Of a stretch of 64,000 nucleotides of DNA, positions 43,731 to 55,485 are shown piece after piece. The DNA is from Conus ventricosus. Lineage: Eukaryota; Mollusca; Gastropoda; Neogastropoda; Conidae. The stretch is from NCBI GenBank assembly GCA_018398815.1, contig CM031615.1, positions 54,341,949 through 54,405,948 on the forward strand. Direction: 5' to 3'. The notes under the pieces are model-generated. The model worked only from the letters and a program-made list of their open reading frames with translations. It was not told the origin of the DNA and did not search any database. Both the position numbers and the translations under genes were made by a program. The stretch's first letter is position 1, and every line of letters begins with the position of its first letter.

Positions 43731-45029
43731 CCCCCCAAACCAAAAAAAAAAAAATTTTTTTTCCCCAACTTTTAAAAAAAAATTTTTTTCCAAAAAATTT
43801 GTTTTTTTAAAAAAGGAACCCCTTTGGGGGATAAAAAACCCCCCCCGGGGGGGGCCCAAAAAACCCCCCCCCAAAGGGTTTTAAAAAAACCCGTTTAAAA
43901 TTTGGAAAAATTTTTCCTTTGGGGCCCTTTTTTTTTCCCCAAAAAAAATTTTTTTTAAAAAAAAAATTTTTTTAAAAAAGGGGGAAAAAAAAAGGTTTTT
44001 ATTTTTAAAAGGGGGGGCCCCCCCCAAAAAAAAAGGGGGGGCCCCCCAAACCCTTTTAAATTGGGGGTTTTTTTTCAAACCCCCAATTAAGGGAAAAACC
44101 CTTCCCCCCCCGGGGGGTTTTTTTTTTCCCCCCAAAAAACCCCTTTTTTTTAAAGGGGTTTTCCCCCCTTTTTTTAAAAAATTTTAAAAAACCCCCCCTT
44201 TTTTTTTAAAAAATATTTTTAAATTTTTTAAAAAAAAGGGGTTTTAAAACCCCCCTTTTTTTAAAATTTTTTAAAATTTTCCCCCCAAAATTTTTCTAAA
44301 AAAAAATTTTTTTAAAAAAGGGGGAAAAAAAAAAAATTTTTTAAAAATTTCCCCGGGGGGGTTTGGGGGTTTTTTTTTTAAAACTCCAAAAAACCAAAGG
44401 GGGGAAACCCCCAAAAAAAATTTTTTCCGGGGGAAATTTTTTTTTGGGGGTTTTTTTTTTTTTTAAAAATTTTTTTTTTTTTTTTTTAAAAAAAAAACCA
44501 AAATTCTTTTTTTTTTTTTTTAAAATTTTCCCCCTTTTTTAAAAAAAAAATTTAAATTTTTTTTTAAAAAAATTTTAAAAATTTTTGGCCTTTTTTTTTT
44601 TTTAACCCTTTTTCCCAAAAGTTTTTTTTTTTTAAAAACTTTTTTTTTTTAAAAAAATTTTAAAAAAAAATTTTTTTGGGTTTTTTTTTTTTTGGGCCCC
44701 CCCTTTTTTGGGAAAAAAAAAACCCCCAAAATTTTTTTTTTTTTTTAAAAACCCCTTTTAAAAAACCCCCCCAAAAGGGCCCTTTTTTTTCCAATTTTTT
44801 TCCCCTTTCCAAAACCCCTTTTTTTTTCCCCCCCCCGGGGGGGCCCCCCCCTTTTGGGGGAAAAAGGGGGGGCGGGGGAAAAAACCCTTTTTAAAAAAAA
44901 TTTTTTAATTTTTAAAAATTTTTAAAAAATTTTAAAAAACCCCCCTTTTTCCTTTTTTTTTTTAAATTTTGGAAAAAAAAAAAAAAAAAGGGGGTTTTTT
45001 TTAAAAAATTTTTAAAAAAAAAATTTTTC
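41119..45029. other. homopolymer-run sequence artefact
   Basis: Nearly every base is part of a run of three or more, with all four bases affected. No natural composition looks like this. It is what an unpolished, low-coverage, run-length-wrong consensus produces. ORFs here (poly-Phe, poly-Lys, poly-Gly) have no meaning. Confidence 0.9.
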
Positions 45030-48000
45030 AGTGCTCTTGATAAACGCTCTCTCTCGAGTTTTTTAAAAATTTTTCCTTGTCCTTCATATATCTTTGCCAT
45101 CTGTCCTTTTTTTTCTAAACCAAATATTTAATTTTAAATTAAAAAAAAAAAACTTAATCATAACCAATATCAACGGGCTTTTTCGAAAGGGCCATAAACT
45201 AAAGTATAAACACCCTTCGGGGTTTTACTGTGAGCGTTTTAAAAAGAGTTTAATGTCTCGTTTTCTTTTTTAAGCATTCCTTTTTTTTCTGCCCGGGGGC
45301 GGCTGTTGAAAAAAAACTGTTTTACCGCCTTTCTTTTAAAAATCAAAAATTTTTTCTTTTGTATCCCCCAAAAACACCTGTAAACGTTTTAAAAACTTCA
45401 TCCGTGATGTTTTAGTCAACTAGCGCTTTTTTTATTGTCATTTTTAAAAGACCCAAGTTTAGCTGTTAAATTTGTTTTAACCATACTTGTGCTTTTGGGG
45501 TTTTGTTTTTAAATTTTTTTGCTGGCGGCACCAAGCAAAGAACACAGGCCAAGACTAAAGACAAACCTCCTAGAGGTTTAAAGGGGTGCGGGGGGCGCCT
45601 TTTCCCTTGCTAAGAAAACCAACACCGTTCCTGCTGATAGAGGGGCTTATTTCAAGGACCAGTATTTAAAAATATGTTAAAAGCATTAAAAAGGGAGCAA
45701 ATACCTTCGTTTGGGTTTTTCCCAAATTTTTAAAAGGGGCCGCTTTTATTTTTTGCATTTTGTAATGTTTGGTTTAAACGAAGGTTTTTTCTTTAGGGTT
45801 TCTAAAAACAAACAGAATTTTCCCGCTAAACTCTTCTTTTTCGGCCTTTTAAAGGGACAAAAAGGGGTAAACCTGAACAACATGCTTTTTTAAAAAAAAA
45901 TAAATTTTGTAACTACATCGGGAATGGGATTTACAATTTCACGGGCCCATCAAAATAAAAAAAAAAATGTACATTTAAGCGGTTTTTTCGGCTTTCCCTT
46001 TTTTTTTATCAATTGAGGGGTTTTTTACTCCCCTCACAGTTTCTTTCCCCCTTCCATGCAACGATTATCCTCTGTTGACCTTAGGTCAACCATAAACCGT
46101 AAATTTGTTGTTAAATAATCATCAACCCAAAATTGGGAAATTAAATCTTTTTTAAAACAAGGGGCAAAGGGGGGATTTTCTACACCTCCCGCCTCCAAAC
46201 CCCTTTTTTTTTTTTCTTTAAAAAACTAAAAGGTTTTAAGCCCGCTACGTAGATTTTGGGTTTAAAATACCCTCAATCGAAAAATTTTACTTTTGTTAAT
46301 TTTTTGGGTTAAAAAACTTTCACTTCCTCTTTTGAAAAGGGTTTTTCAACTTCGCACAGCAATAAAATACCTTTTAAAAACCCTTTTTGCTTAAAAGCTA
46401 AAACTAAAATTCCCCTAAATTTTTGCCCCGCTTCTGGGGTATTTTAAAAAAATCACTCCGGGGGGTTAAATTGGGGAAAAGTTCCCCATATTTGGGGCGC
46501 AATCAGCCTTGCTAAAATTTGGGTTGCTAACAACCAAACCTAACGCGAAGTCAAAAAGCGTACTTTTTCTTTGGTGTCTGTTTTTAAACTAATAAAACTT
46601 TTTTATCGTTAAAAGTTAGTTCAAAATGAAATCCGTCTTTTTTCCTTGAAATATGGGGCAGCGCTTTAAAAAATCAAAATCTAAGGGAAAGGAAAAGCAT
46701 TTCCCTACGCATAACTTAAAAGCTAAAACCCCTTTTGCGCTTTTCACCCGAGGGGAGTTTAGCGCCAATTTTAAGTTTTAGGCTTCTTCCCTTGCCGATT
46801 CCTTTAAACGCAAGATCCTTTTCCCCTTTTAAATTTCCCCCTTTGCCATAGACAAATAGGTTAAAAATAGCTGCATTTGGGGTTTTAAAAAAAAATATTT
46901 CTTGCCCCCAAGATTTTTAGAAATTTTTTTTAAAAAGTTGCCCCCCCAAATTCTGTACAACGTCCGTTTTGGGGTTTTTGTTGAACGACTCATTTTGAAA
47001 ATAAGACCGGGAGAGCCTGGGCCCCAAACAATTTTTATCCGCTCCTAAGGCTGGGAAAAAAAAACAGTAAGAAAAAGAACCCCCAAAATATAATTATTAT
47101 TTGGAAAAATAAAATTCCGTTTTTTTCCCTTCACGCCTGGGGACTTTCTTTTTCTATTCGGGTTAAAAAATCAGCCATGTTCTTGTGACATTTTTTTTAA
47201 ACAAAATAAAAAAATTTTAATTTTTTTAAAAACCCTTTCAGGGAAAAAAAGGCAAAAAAGATTTTAATTTTTTTGAACGTGGAGACGACAAAAGTTTAAA
47301 AGACCCTTTTACACAGCATCGCTCAAAGCTCTCAATTTCAAGGCCCTGAATTTAACCCGCAAGTACGGGCGAAAACTTTTTTTAAAAAAATTTTGGAAAA
47401 GGGGAAACCCCCCCGAATTTATAGACCCAAATGAATTTTTAAATTTAAAAATGGTCTTTTTTCTTAAAAAAACAAACAAGGGCAACTTGTTCGGCTTACA
47501 ACTAAACCCGACCCATCAAAGTTTTTAGCTGTTGGGGTTTAATTAAAAAAATAACTAGTGTGAAAGATCAAAATCGCCTTGGCTTTTCTAGAACCGAAAT
47601 TAAAGGGGGGACAAATTGGGTAAAATTCAAAACACACTAAAGAACTCCCACAGAAAACCAAAAGCAAAACATGGAACTTAAAGAATTAAAAACAATCAGC
47701 AGGCGGGAAAAAATAAATACAATGAAGCAGAAACCAGTTTTTTCAGAAGAAACACGGAAAAAAAAAATTAATGATTCCCCATTGCCATGCGAAAATTTTT
47801 TAGCCCTTGTCTTTCTTTTAAAAACCATCAGAGGCGAAATTTAAAAAACAATTTAGAAAAATAGGGGAACTAGATGGGGGGAAATAAAAAGAGAAAAAGA
47901 AAAACTCGTTGAGGGGAGACGCCAACAAGGCCTAAAATTTAAAAAAGAATAACCCAAAGACTAAAAATCTTTAACAAAGAGATCCCCAAGACTAAAAGTA

Positions 48001-51000
48001 ACGACTTCTAAAACCCCAGACCTATACAACTCCGTAATAAATAAGAGGGAAAATATTAAAAAAAATTTTTTTAAAGAAACCAACCCCTAGCAAACGAATA
48101 AGAAAAATTTTTTAAAAGGGGAGGGGGTCACATTAAAAAGCGTTAAAACAGCCTTTGGATTTCAATAAGTACAAAAGGTGTTGGGTATTAAAAGGGGGCG
48201 GGGGAGGGCAAAGTCCCGTTCCTCCGCCACCAAACGCCTCCACCTATAAATCATGGGGGAAAAAAAAAAGCTTGAAACAACTTGCAAAAAAAAAAAAAAT
48301 TACCCTAAAACCGTGGGCCCTTCCCGGTTAAAAAAAGGGGGATTTTAGTGGGTTTGTCTACTCATCAAGTAGTTTGGGTTTTTGGCCAAACCCTTAAAGG
48401 GGGTTATTTTTCTTAAAAAATTGGGAAAAAAATTAAAATAAATAAAGACCCCAAAAACCAGGCCAAGGGTTTAACCAAGAAAAAGGGAGCTTTTCAAATT
48501 CAAGGCATCGCGAACAGATCCGCGACTTTGCTGACTTCAATTACTTTTGGGGGTTTGGGCCCCGGAATTAGAAGACTTAACTTTGGGGGTTTTTTTTTTT
48601 TTGTTAGTAATTTCTGGGCTCAGAATTTATGTCGTTTTTTTTCCCCAAACCCTGTTCATTGCCTGCTATAAAAATTTCAAATTTTTTAATTTTTTATTTT
48701 ACCTACTGGAGTCCCGAGGCAAAAGGCAGCATGTATAAAACCCGTGGGCCCAAAACAAAGTCTACTTTTGATCTTGGGGTATTTTAAAACATGTTGGGAC
48801 CTTTGGGGAAAACTTGAAGGTAAAACAACTGTAGAATTAATGGGGTCCTCTAAATATGCTAAATAATTTTTTTTGCGCGTCAAAACCAGTTGAAGGATCA
48901 TTTTTTGCTCGATCTTTCCTGTGGGTTGCGAAACCAGCAAACACCAAAAATAAAATACGAATAGAGTCGTTTTTTCGTTTTTTTAACCCCCCCTTGTTAG
49001 GGGCCCCTTTTAAAATCTAAGATAAAATGTGTCCATGGGTGTTTTAAAAGCCTTGCTCTAAGGAAACCCGGGGTCAACCAAAAATTTAAAAGGGGAACCC
49101 GGGCCCAAATTATACTTTCCCGTGCGTGCCCGAAAATAAATTACCCTATTCCATGATTATGAACCAATTTTTTTTTTTTTTTTCAAAGTCTGTCCCTTTA
49201 TGGGTTTAAAATTGAATTTGTTTCAGATCCCCTTTTAAAAGCCTTTATGTCTATACGTTGCTGAAAGGATTAAAAGATTTGGGCAATTTGGGAAAAGGGC
49301 TTGCCCGTCATTTAAAAAAACGTCTGAAGGGAAAAAAAAATAAATCTGTACCTTAAACCCCAAACCCAAAGGGGCAGGGTGATTAAAAAAAGATTAGCAT
49401 ACGACACCCACACCCATTGGGTGCCAAACACAGCAAAGGGTTTTAAATGCTGAAAAATGCATCGGAACTAAACCAAGCTTTTTGGATTGCTCTTTTTCAA
49501 AAAGGTGGTTTAAAAAAAGCTCTTTAATGGGGGTTTCCACCTTTTATGAAAAGAGGGAGTTTGGGTCACAGCAAGCAAGAGTATCATTTCCCTTTTATTT
49601 AAATTGTAGTTTCGGCCCAACAAATATTTTTTCAGATAAAAATTTTTTAATGCCTCAATTTTTTTCTGTTTTAAAAAAAAAAGGTTTTTTAACCCAAAAA
49701 CAAACCCCAAAAACCCTCCTTTTTTTTAGAACATTCGGGGGAAAACAAATTTCGGGGACAAAAAAGGGTTCACTTCATGAAATATTTTTACAAAAATTTA
49801 TGGTTTAAAATAACTAAAGCCCAAAGGGGGAAAAATAAATTACAAAAAATGAAAGGAGAACAAACACGTTAAACAGTTTAAAAATACCTGATGGTTTTTA
49901 CGGGTTTTTTCTCAAATTTAAAGAAAGCAATGATAACTTAGACAATTTTCTCTTAAACTTAACAATGCAAATCAAAAAACAATATTAACATTCAAACCTG
50001 AAGAAGCCAAAAAACATTTTTGATAAAGAGCTAGCTAAAAAAGCTAGGCTTTACAACTACAATCTACCCACTTTATAGTTTTTTGTTTTTCGCCCCAAGG
50101 AAAAATACTTTTTAAGGGAGAAAAAACCCTCAATCTTTCATTACAATTTATTTCTCTTTTGTTCATTTGGGTGGGTAAGCACTATGAAAAAAAAAAAAGG
50201 GGGGCCCCCAATTTTTAAGACCCTGCCCTCAGGGAAACTGCATAATTTCGATTTGAAATTATACAATTTCCCAATTTACATTTTAAAAAAATTAGTTTTT
50301 TTGGGGGGGCGGATCCTTTTTAAAATAAAAAACAAAGAAAAAAACGGGGAAATTTGTAAAATTTTGATAACCTGGGACTGTTTTTTTAAAAAAATAAAAC
50401 CCACTAAAAAAAAATTCGCGTGGGGGCCCAAAAACCAGGAGTTTCATTAGCGCCTGTGAGTGTAAAACCTTTGAATTAAAAAAACCCCTTTTTGACGTTG
50501 CGGACCTTTGAACAGAACGGTGAATAAGGGGACTTTTTAAAGGGTTTGATTTACACTAAAGATGGGGATTATAAAAAAGCAAAGAGGTTTGGGGACAGTA
50601 AAAAGTTTCCTAAAAAAAAACAGCTGCGCAATCTAAGGGAAATAATGTGTGGCCAGTAGATTTTAAAATTTTCGAAAACCTGACCTCAAATGGGGACTTA
50701 GAACCATAATTTTTAAGGGAAAAAAAATTTTTTAAATTTATAAGCCCCTTTACATAAAAATTTGCCGTCAAAAAAGTTTTTTAGAAAACATTTTTAAAAA
50801 CCCGGCCCCTTTTCATGTAATATGCCGGAAAGACAATAGTCGGAAAGAAATTGAAATTTAAAGCCGTATGGAAAAAAACATACAACCCCCACAGAAAAGA
50901 AACATTGTAAAAAAAGCTTCTACAAAAATTTCAGTTTTTTTCCAACAAAAATTAGGAGACACGTTCACAATGATATTTTTAAAATTTTTGTCTTTAAAGA

Positions 51001-51340
51001 TTTGGGGAAAGGGGTTGGGGGTTTTGGGCGTTAGTGATTAACCTTTTAAAAGGAATTAATATTAGCTGGGAAAACTTTGACGTTAAAAAACCCCTTTAAA
51101 GTTGGGTTTTCCGTCGTTCTTCCCCCAATGGTTTTTAAAAATTAAATCTAACCCAAAAGCAACAAAAACACTGTTGAAATTAAATAGAAAAAAAATCTTA
51201 AAAGAACTGAATTTTTAATCTTTTCACATTTTGGCCCCGTAGGGTTTTTTTTATACTGAAAAAGTTTTGACGGAAGTATGAATTAAAAAAAAAAAATTGG
51301 ATTTTGATTAAAAAATTCTTTTATAAAACTATGGAGGGAG
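45030..51340. other. degraded Polinton interior, genes unreadable
   Basis: Recognisable mixed sequence alternates with inflated runs such as TTTTT, AAAA and GGGG. Stops and frame slips occur every few dozen bases on both strands. Polinton core genes are expected here, but I cannot support any single one. Confidence 0.6.
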
Positions 51341-51949
51341 TTAAACTTAAGATAAAACCCCTCATTTTCAATGTTGTTGGGGAGACGGTTTTTTGGAAAA
51401 ACAAATTTGGGCCCAGACTTATTTCCCAAAAAGTTTTATCGTTATAATTTAATCATATTTGTGATTTTCTGTCCAACACTTAAAGGGAAAAAAGCATATC
51501 ATAATAGAAGGTTTTTTTTGGCCCGATGAAGAAAAATATTTTTAGAAAATCCCAGCAAAAAACTGAATGAGTGTTTAGAACGCTTTTTTTTTTATTTTTT
51601 TGAGGGAAAAAGCAGACCATTTTTTATAGATGACGTTCACAGAAAAAAACAATTTAAAAAAAAAACACCTTTTGTCGAAACTAGCTTTCAGCGGGAAAGA
51701 CATGCTCGGATAAGTGTGTGGATTTTATGTCAAAAATATAACTCAGTTTTAAAAGACTTTAGAGAACAGTTAAAGACTGTAGTGTTATTTCACATGAAAG
51801 ACAGAGACTCATTTGAAGAATGTTTGCGCGAAAATGATGTTATTGAAAACGATCAAGAAAAACATAGGATTAAACAAAAACTAAAATCTGAAAAGTTTAG
51901 TAAATTAGTATTAAAAACGGATAACCCTGCACAGTATGTTTGTTTGTAG
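51340..51949 (+). CDS. Polinton packaging ATPase (FtsK/HerA, A32-like), damaged 5' part
   Basis: The last 77 codons are clean and open with MWILCQKYNSVLKDFREQL in the called frame, preceded in the same frame by a sequence reading RHARISV. Upstream, FFIDDV (about 51622-51637) is a Walker B-like box, and VVGET near 51373-51390 lies where Walker A would be but is broken by indels. The tail VLFHMKDRDSFEECLRENDV and KLVLKTDNPAQYVCL is like the C-terminal region of genome-packaging ATPases of Polintons and related large DNA viruses, which drive DNA into capsids. The 3' end lies within the right terminal inverted repeat. Confidence 0.65.
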
Positions 51950-52075
51950 ATAATCGTTATTTTCTGGTTATTGAAGTCTTACTTGGCAGAGAACAGGAAA
52001 AGGCGGCTTTTAGGGCACTTTGCCCCAAAACTGGTTTGGGTGAAAGTGGCCCAGAATGCCCCTTTCCCTGTTCTC
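51888..52075 (-). repeat. right terminal inverted repeat of the Polinton
   Basis: Reverse complement of 37194-37384. It overlaps the last 20 codons of the ATPase and its TAG stop, and it ends CCCTGTTCTC. Confidence 0.85.
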
Positions 52076-52080
52076 GCGTA
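52076..52080. repeat. right target-site duplication GCGTA
   Basis: Copy of 37189-37193. The sequence after it (GTATAAAGGG) would originally have followed GGGCGTA directly. Confidence 0.6.
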
Positions 52081-52780
52081 GTATAAAGGGTATAGTGTTA
52101 GGCAGTAGGGTTAAGTGTGTAGTGTTAGGTAGTAGAGTTAAGGGTGTTAGTTACTGCCTCCTTTTGGACGTAGTGGCCAGCACAGTGTAGGGTACTTGTC
52201 GTTGCCTCCCTTGGGGACGCAGTGACCAGTGCGGTAGTAGTCCCGGGTCAAAGGAGAAGGGTGGGTCCTGGGGAGAGGTGTGGGTGGTAGTAGTTTAGAT
52301 ATTAGAGTCCCTTGGGTTTGTCCTTGTCCCTAGTAGTTAGTCACCCACGTGTGCGGGCTATCTCTGCGTCCCTAGGTCGCAGTGATATACCGCAACTGGT
52401 GCTTTTAGCATAGGTTAGGGGTCTCGGGGTCGTAGCAGGGTAGTGTGGGTCAGGGAAGAAGTGAGATAATGTGTTGGGCGTGGATGGACGTGAGTGGTGG
52501 CGCCATAGTGTGTGTGTGTGTGAAATAAAGAAGTGCGCGTGATTGTAAAGCTGTTATTGTGCTGTATTGTCTGCCTCTAGTGTTGTAATAGGTTGTGGGA
52601 AAGGGTGGTAGGGCCGTCCGGCTTAGCGACCGTGACAGGTGGCAATCGCAACAGGATTGGTCAAAATTTAAATTTGACAAATCAATCAAGTCTCTTTGTT
52701 TGATTCAGGTTTGTGGGATAGTTTCGGTAGGGCGGTACACTATTGCGATTCAGATTTTCTTTCTCTACTCTCTGACAGCT
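52081..52780. other. G/T-skewed flank with TATAAA and AATAAA
   Basis: TATAAA lies at 52082-52087 and AATAAA at 52525-52530. In between, motifs such as GTTGCCTCC, GACGCAGTG.CCAG and GTGTTAGGYAGTAG recur two or three times. It could be part of a long terminal repeat or leader of an unrecognised element that also covers the skewed tract at 34390-36600. No open frame of note. Confidence 0.35.
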
Positions 52781-53040
52781 CGGAAGTTACGTCCATAGCT
52801 GGTGTGACGGCCCAGCTCTGAGAAACTCGAAAGTTACGTCAAGTTAATGTGACGGCCCGGCTCTGAGACCCGAAGTTACGTCATAGTTAATGTACGGCCC
52901 GGCTCCGAGACCTCGAAAGTTACGCCATAGTGAACTGTACGACACGGCTCTGAGAAATGAAAGTTACGCCATAGTTATGTGACACACGGCTCTGAGAACT
53001 CGAACGTTACGTCATAGTTGATGTGACGATAGGGACTTCA
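52781..53040. repeat. 44-bp tandem repeat, six copies
   Basis: GTTACG occurs at 52786, 52833, 52875, 52919, 52963 and 53006, a period of 42-47 bases. Each unit reads approximately CTCGAAAGTTACGTCATAG, then TTAATGTGACGGCCCGGCTC and TGAGA. The core TTACGTCA resembles a bZIP (ATF/CREB or C/EBP) site. Confidence 0.8.
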
Positions 53041-53869
53041 GAGCCGTTGTCCTGGGATGGGGCTGTTGTGATGCTGTCAAAGTGTGGCTGGGCCTTATGA
53101 TTATTCCTCATGTCTCATTGCCGCGTACTCCAACATGAGCTTGAAACATCAAAAACAGAACAGCTAAGCGGATGAGGATTGAGTGACCTCATCACGACGA
53201 TGATGATGATGATACGTCGACGACGTTGACAACGATGATGATGATGATGATGATGATGACACCGGCCTACCAGTCAGTTGATGGGTGAAAACGATTTTTT
53301 TTCCCTACCAGTGGGGAAGTAACAGTACAAATCGCGCATGTGTGCGTGCGTGCATGCGTGCGCTCGCGCGCACGTGTGTGTGCGCGCGTGTGTGTGTGAC
53401 ATGTTTAACTTGTATTGCATTGCCCTCCCTCCCTCTCCCCAACACCCCCACTCCCCTCTTCCTGCTAGTCTCCTGCATTCCATGGCCGACGTGTGAAAAG
53501 TCAGAGGAGAGAAACTACATTGGTCATGGCTTCGATCGCAGTAATTTCCATCAGATCCACACCGACTCCTGCCATCACTTCGCTTCGCAATCTTGTCGCA
53601 TTTATTTATGCGACTGCAAAGCACAAAAGTTGTTCACTCTTGGTCTGTCCAACATACTGATATGTCACCACGCCAAATTTGGATCACATCGAACAAAAAC
53701 TCCAGATTTGTATACGGAGCAAGAAGACACAGATATACTCAAACACGCATGAAAGGAGGGGCGGAGAGAGAGGGAGAGAGAGAGAGAGAGAATGCGCCTG
53801 GCTACTTTAGTAAAGTATGCTGTAGATTTGCGGAAGCAGCACTGATTTTTTTTTTCTTACGGTTTCAGA
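53041..53869. other. non-coding with (GAT)n, TG/CG and GA microsatellites
   Basis: (GAT)n at 53195-53262, alternating TG/CG at 53338-53399 and (GA)n at 53762-53791. No gene supported. The 155-codon frame at 53285-53752 has microsatellite-driven content. Confidence 0.5.
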
Positions 53870-55397
53870 TTCAGCCTGGCTACAAAAGAACAGAGTGCAC
53901 GTCTCCAAGTGAATGGTCACGTCCTCCCACAGGATAAGTCACCCACTTACTTAGGAGTCACATTTGACCCCAGGATGACTTGGAGACACCGATCAACAAG
54001 TGCACAGAAAGAGCCAGGCTACGTTTGGCATTGATGAAGAAGTTATCAGGAACTTCCTGGGGAGCTGACGACAACATCCAGAAGAAACTGTACCTTGGAC
54101 GAGTCAGACCTGTCCTAGAATATGGTACAGCTGCCTGGGGACAGCAGCCAAGACCAACCTAGACAAAGTTGCCAAGGTCCAGAACCAGGCGTCCAGGATC
54201 ATCACTGGCACTCTCAAATCAACCCCGATCCAAGCCATGGAAACTCTGACAGGTCTTCAGAGCCGTGAAAGCAGGAGAGATGCCATAATCCTCACCCAAG
54301 CTGCCAAATTCAAGAGGATGAAGAATCACCCCATGAACAAAAGAATGTCAGAGCCAACCAAGTGCAGACTGAAGCGCAGCAGTTTTGTGCACAACGCTCG
54401 CCGACTCGAGAGGCAGGACCCTGAACTGCTACAGCAAGGGAACAAGCAGATCCCAACACACAGGTCTGTACCCGCTTGGAGAAGGGACCAGTTTCCGGAA
54501 GTCAGAAGACAATCCCAGGCATTCTCACAAAGGGCACGCAGTCAGAACCAGAGAAGAAAGCACAAGCTCTAGACCATATGGAACAGGCATATCCCAAGGA
54601 GCTGTGGACGTATGCATACACGGACGGCTCAGCAGAGGAGGCTACCAGAGGTGGAGGAATATTCCTAACCTTGAAGGATGGAACTCACGTCCGACAAGCC
54701 ATCCCCACTGGCAAATTCTCCACGAACTACAAAGCTGAGGCAGACGCATTGCAGACAGCAGCGGAGACACTGTGTGCGAATAGAGAGGCCATACATCCCA
54801 AAGTCGTCATCTTCTCTGATGCACTGTCAGTACTGCAGGCTGTACAGAACCCAAAGAACAAGGACCTCAACCCCCTTGTCTCTGCCCTTGCCAGACGCAG
54901 CAGGCCACTGAACTAACCGTCATTCAGTGGATACCCTCACACTGCAACATAGCAGGCAATGAGGAGGCAGACCGACTGGCGAAGGAAGGAGGACAGCAGC
55001 CACAAGAGGAACAGGAAATCTATGAAGAGGCCAAGACGATCATCAAGGAGAAGCAGAGGAAAAGATGGCTTCAGCTTCATCCAGATTATAACCAGACAGA
55101 TCCCTACTACTTCCTACCCAGATCAGACCAAGTGAACATTGTGAGGCTGAGGACGGGCCACTCCAGGTTACACCACCACATGTTCACAAGGTTCCGCACT
55201 GGCGAGTCTGCAGTGTGTCCCTGCGGTACAGCCCCAACGACAGTGGAACACTTCCTACAGGACTGTCCAACACACCATAACCTGAGAGCAGAGACCTGGC
55301 CTGCTGACCAACCGACGAGGGAGAAGAAACTCTACGGATCTCTGGAGGGCCTCCGCGGACGGCAGCCTTCGTCAGTGCATGTGGGGTTCCTGTCTGA
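53870..55397 (+). pseudogene. LINE ORF2 remnant: RT thumb, RNase H, zinc knuckle
   Basis: Pieces in shifting frames read SPTYLGVTFDPRMTW (RT motif 7-like), KKLYLGRVRPVLEYGTAAWG and an RNase H domain. The RNase H part holds YTDGSAEEATRGGG (first Asp, about 54617), NYKAEADALQTAAE (Glu), VIFSDALSVLQAV (second Asp) and IQWIPSHCNIAGNEEADRLA (His and last Asp, about 54940-54990). All catalytic residues are present. CPCGTAPTTVEHFLQDC follows. The protein closes FVSACGVPV before TGA 55395-55397. Frame breaks lie near 53975, 54160, 54560, 54910 and 55365. There is no start codon, as expected for a truncated insertion. Confidence 0.75.
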
Positions 55398-55421
55398 GCG
55401 AACGACGACGAAGAAGAAGAA
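53870..55421 (+). mobile_element. 5'-truncated LINE with RNase H domain
   Basis: The copy begins inside the end of the reverse transcriptase. It runs through the thumb region, an RNase H domain and a zinc-knuckle C-terminus to a stop at 55395-55397, followed by a short tail ending ACGACGAAGAAGAAGAA (to 55421). RNase H downstream of RT marks I-group elements, and the GAA-rich tail also suits that group. Endonuclease and most of the RT are missing. Confidence 0.8.
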
Positions 55422-55485
55422 ACACTTCAACATAAGATCTGAAAGTGTGAAACAGCCCAGGCCCAAACATGCAAGGATATAACAT

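Larger units (their letters stand above)
37194..52075. mobile_element. Maverick/Polinton DNA transposon
   Basis: The 14.9-kb element is bounded by inverted repeats of about 190 bp that begin (A)GAGAACAGGGAAAGGGGC, with GCGTA duplications outside. The length, long inverted ends, AG-type terminus and a viral-type packaging ATPase at the right edge all agree with Maverick/Polinton. Two small - strand frames near 39.5-40.7 kb encode membrane or unknown proteins. I could not read DNA polymerase B, integrase, capsid or protease, which should lie in the damaged 41-51 kb part. Confidence 0.8.

Noticed and set aside
41723..45100. Frames made of Phe, Lys, Gly and Pro runs
   Set aside because: The underlying sequence is a homopolymer artefact.
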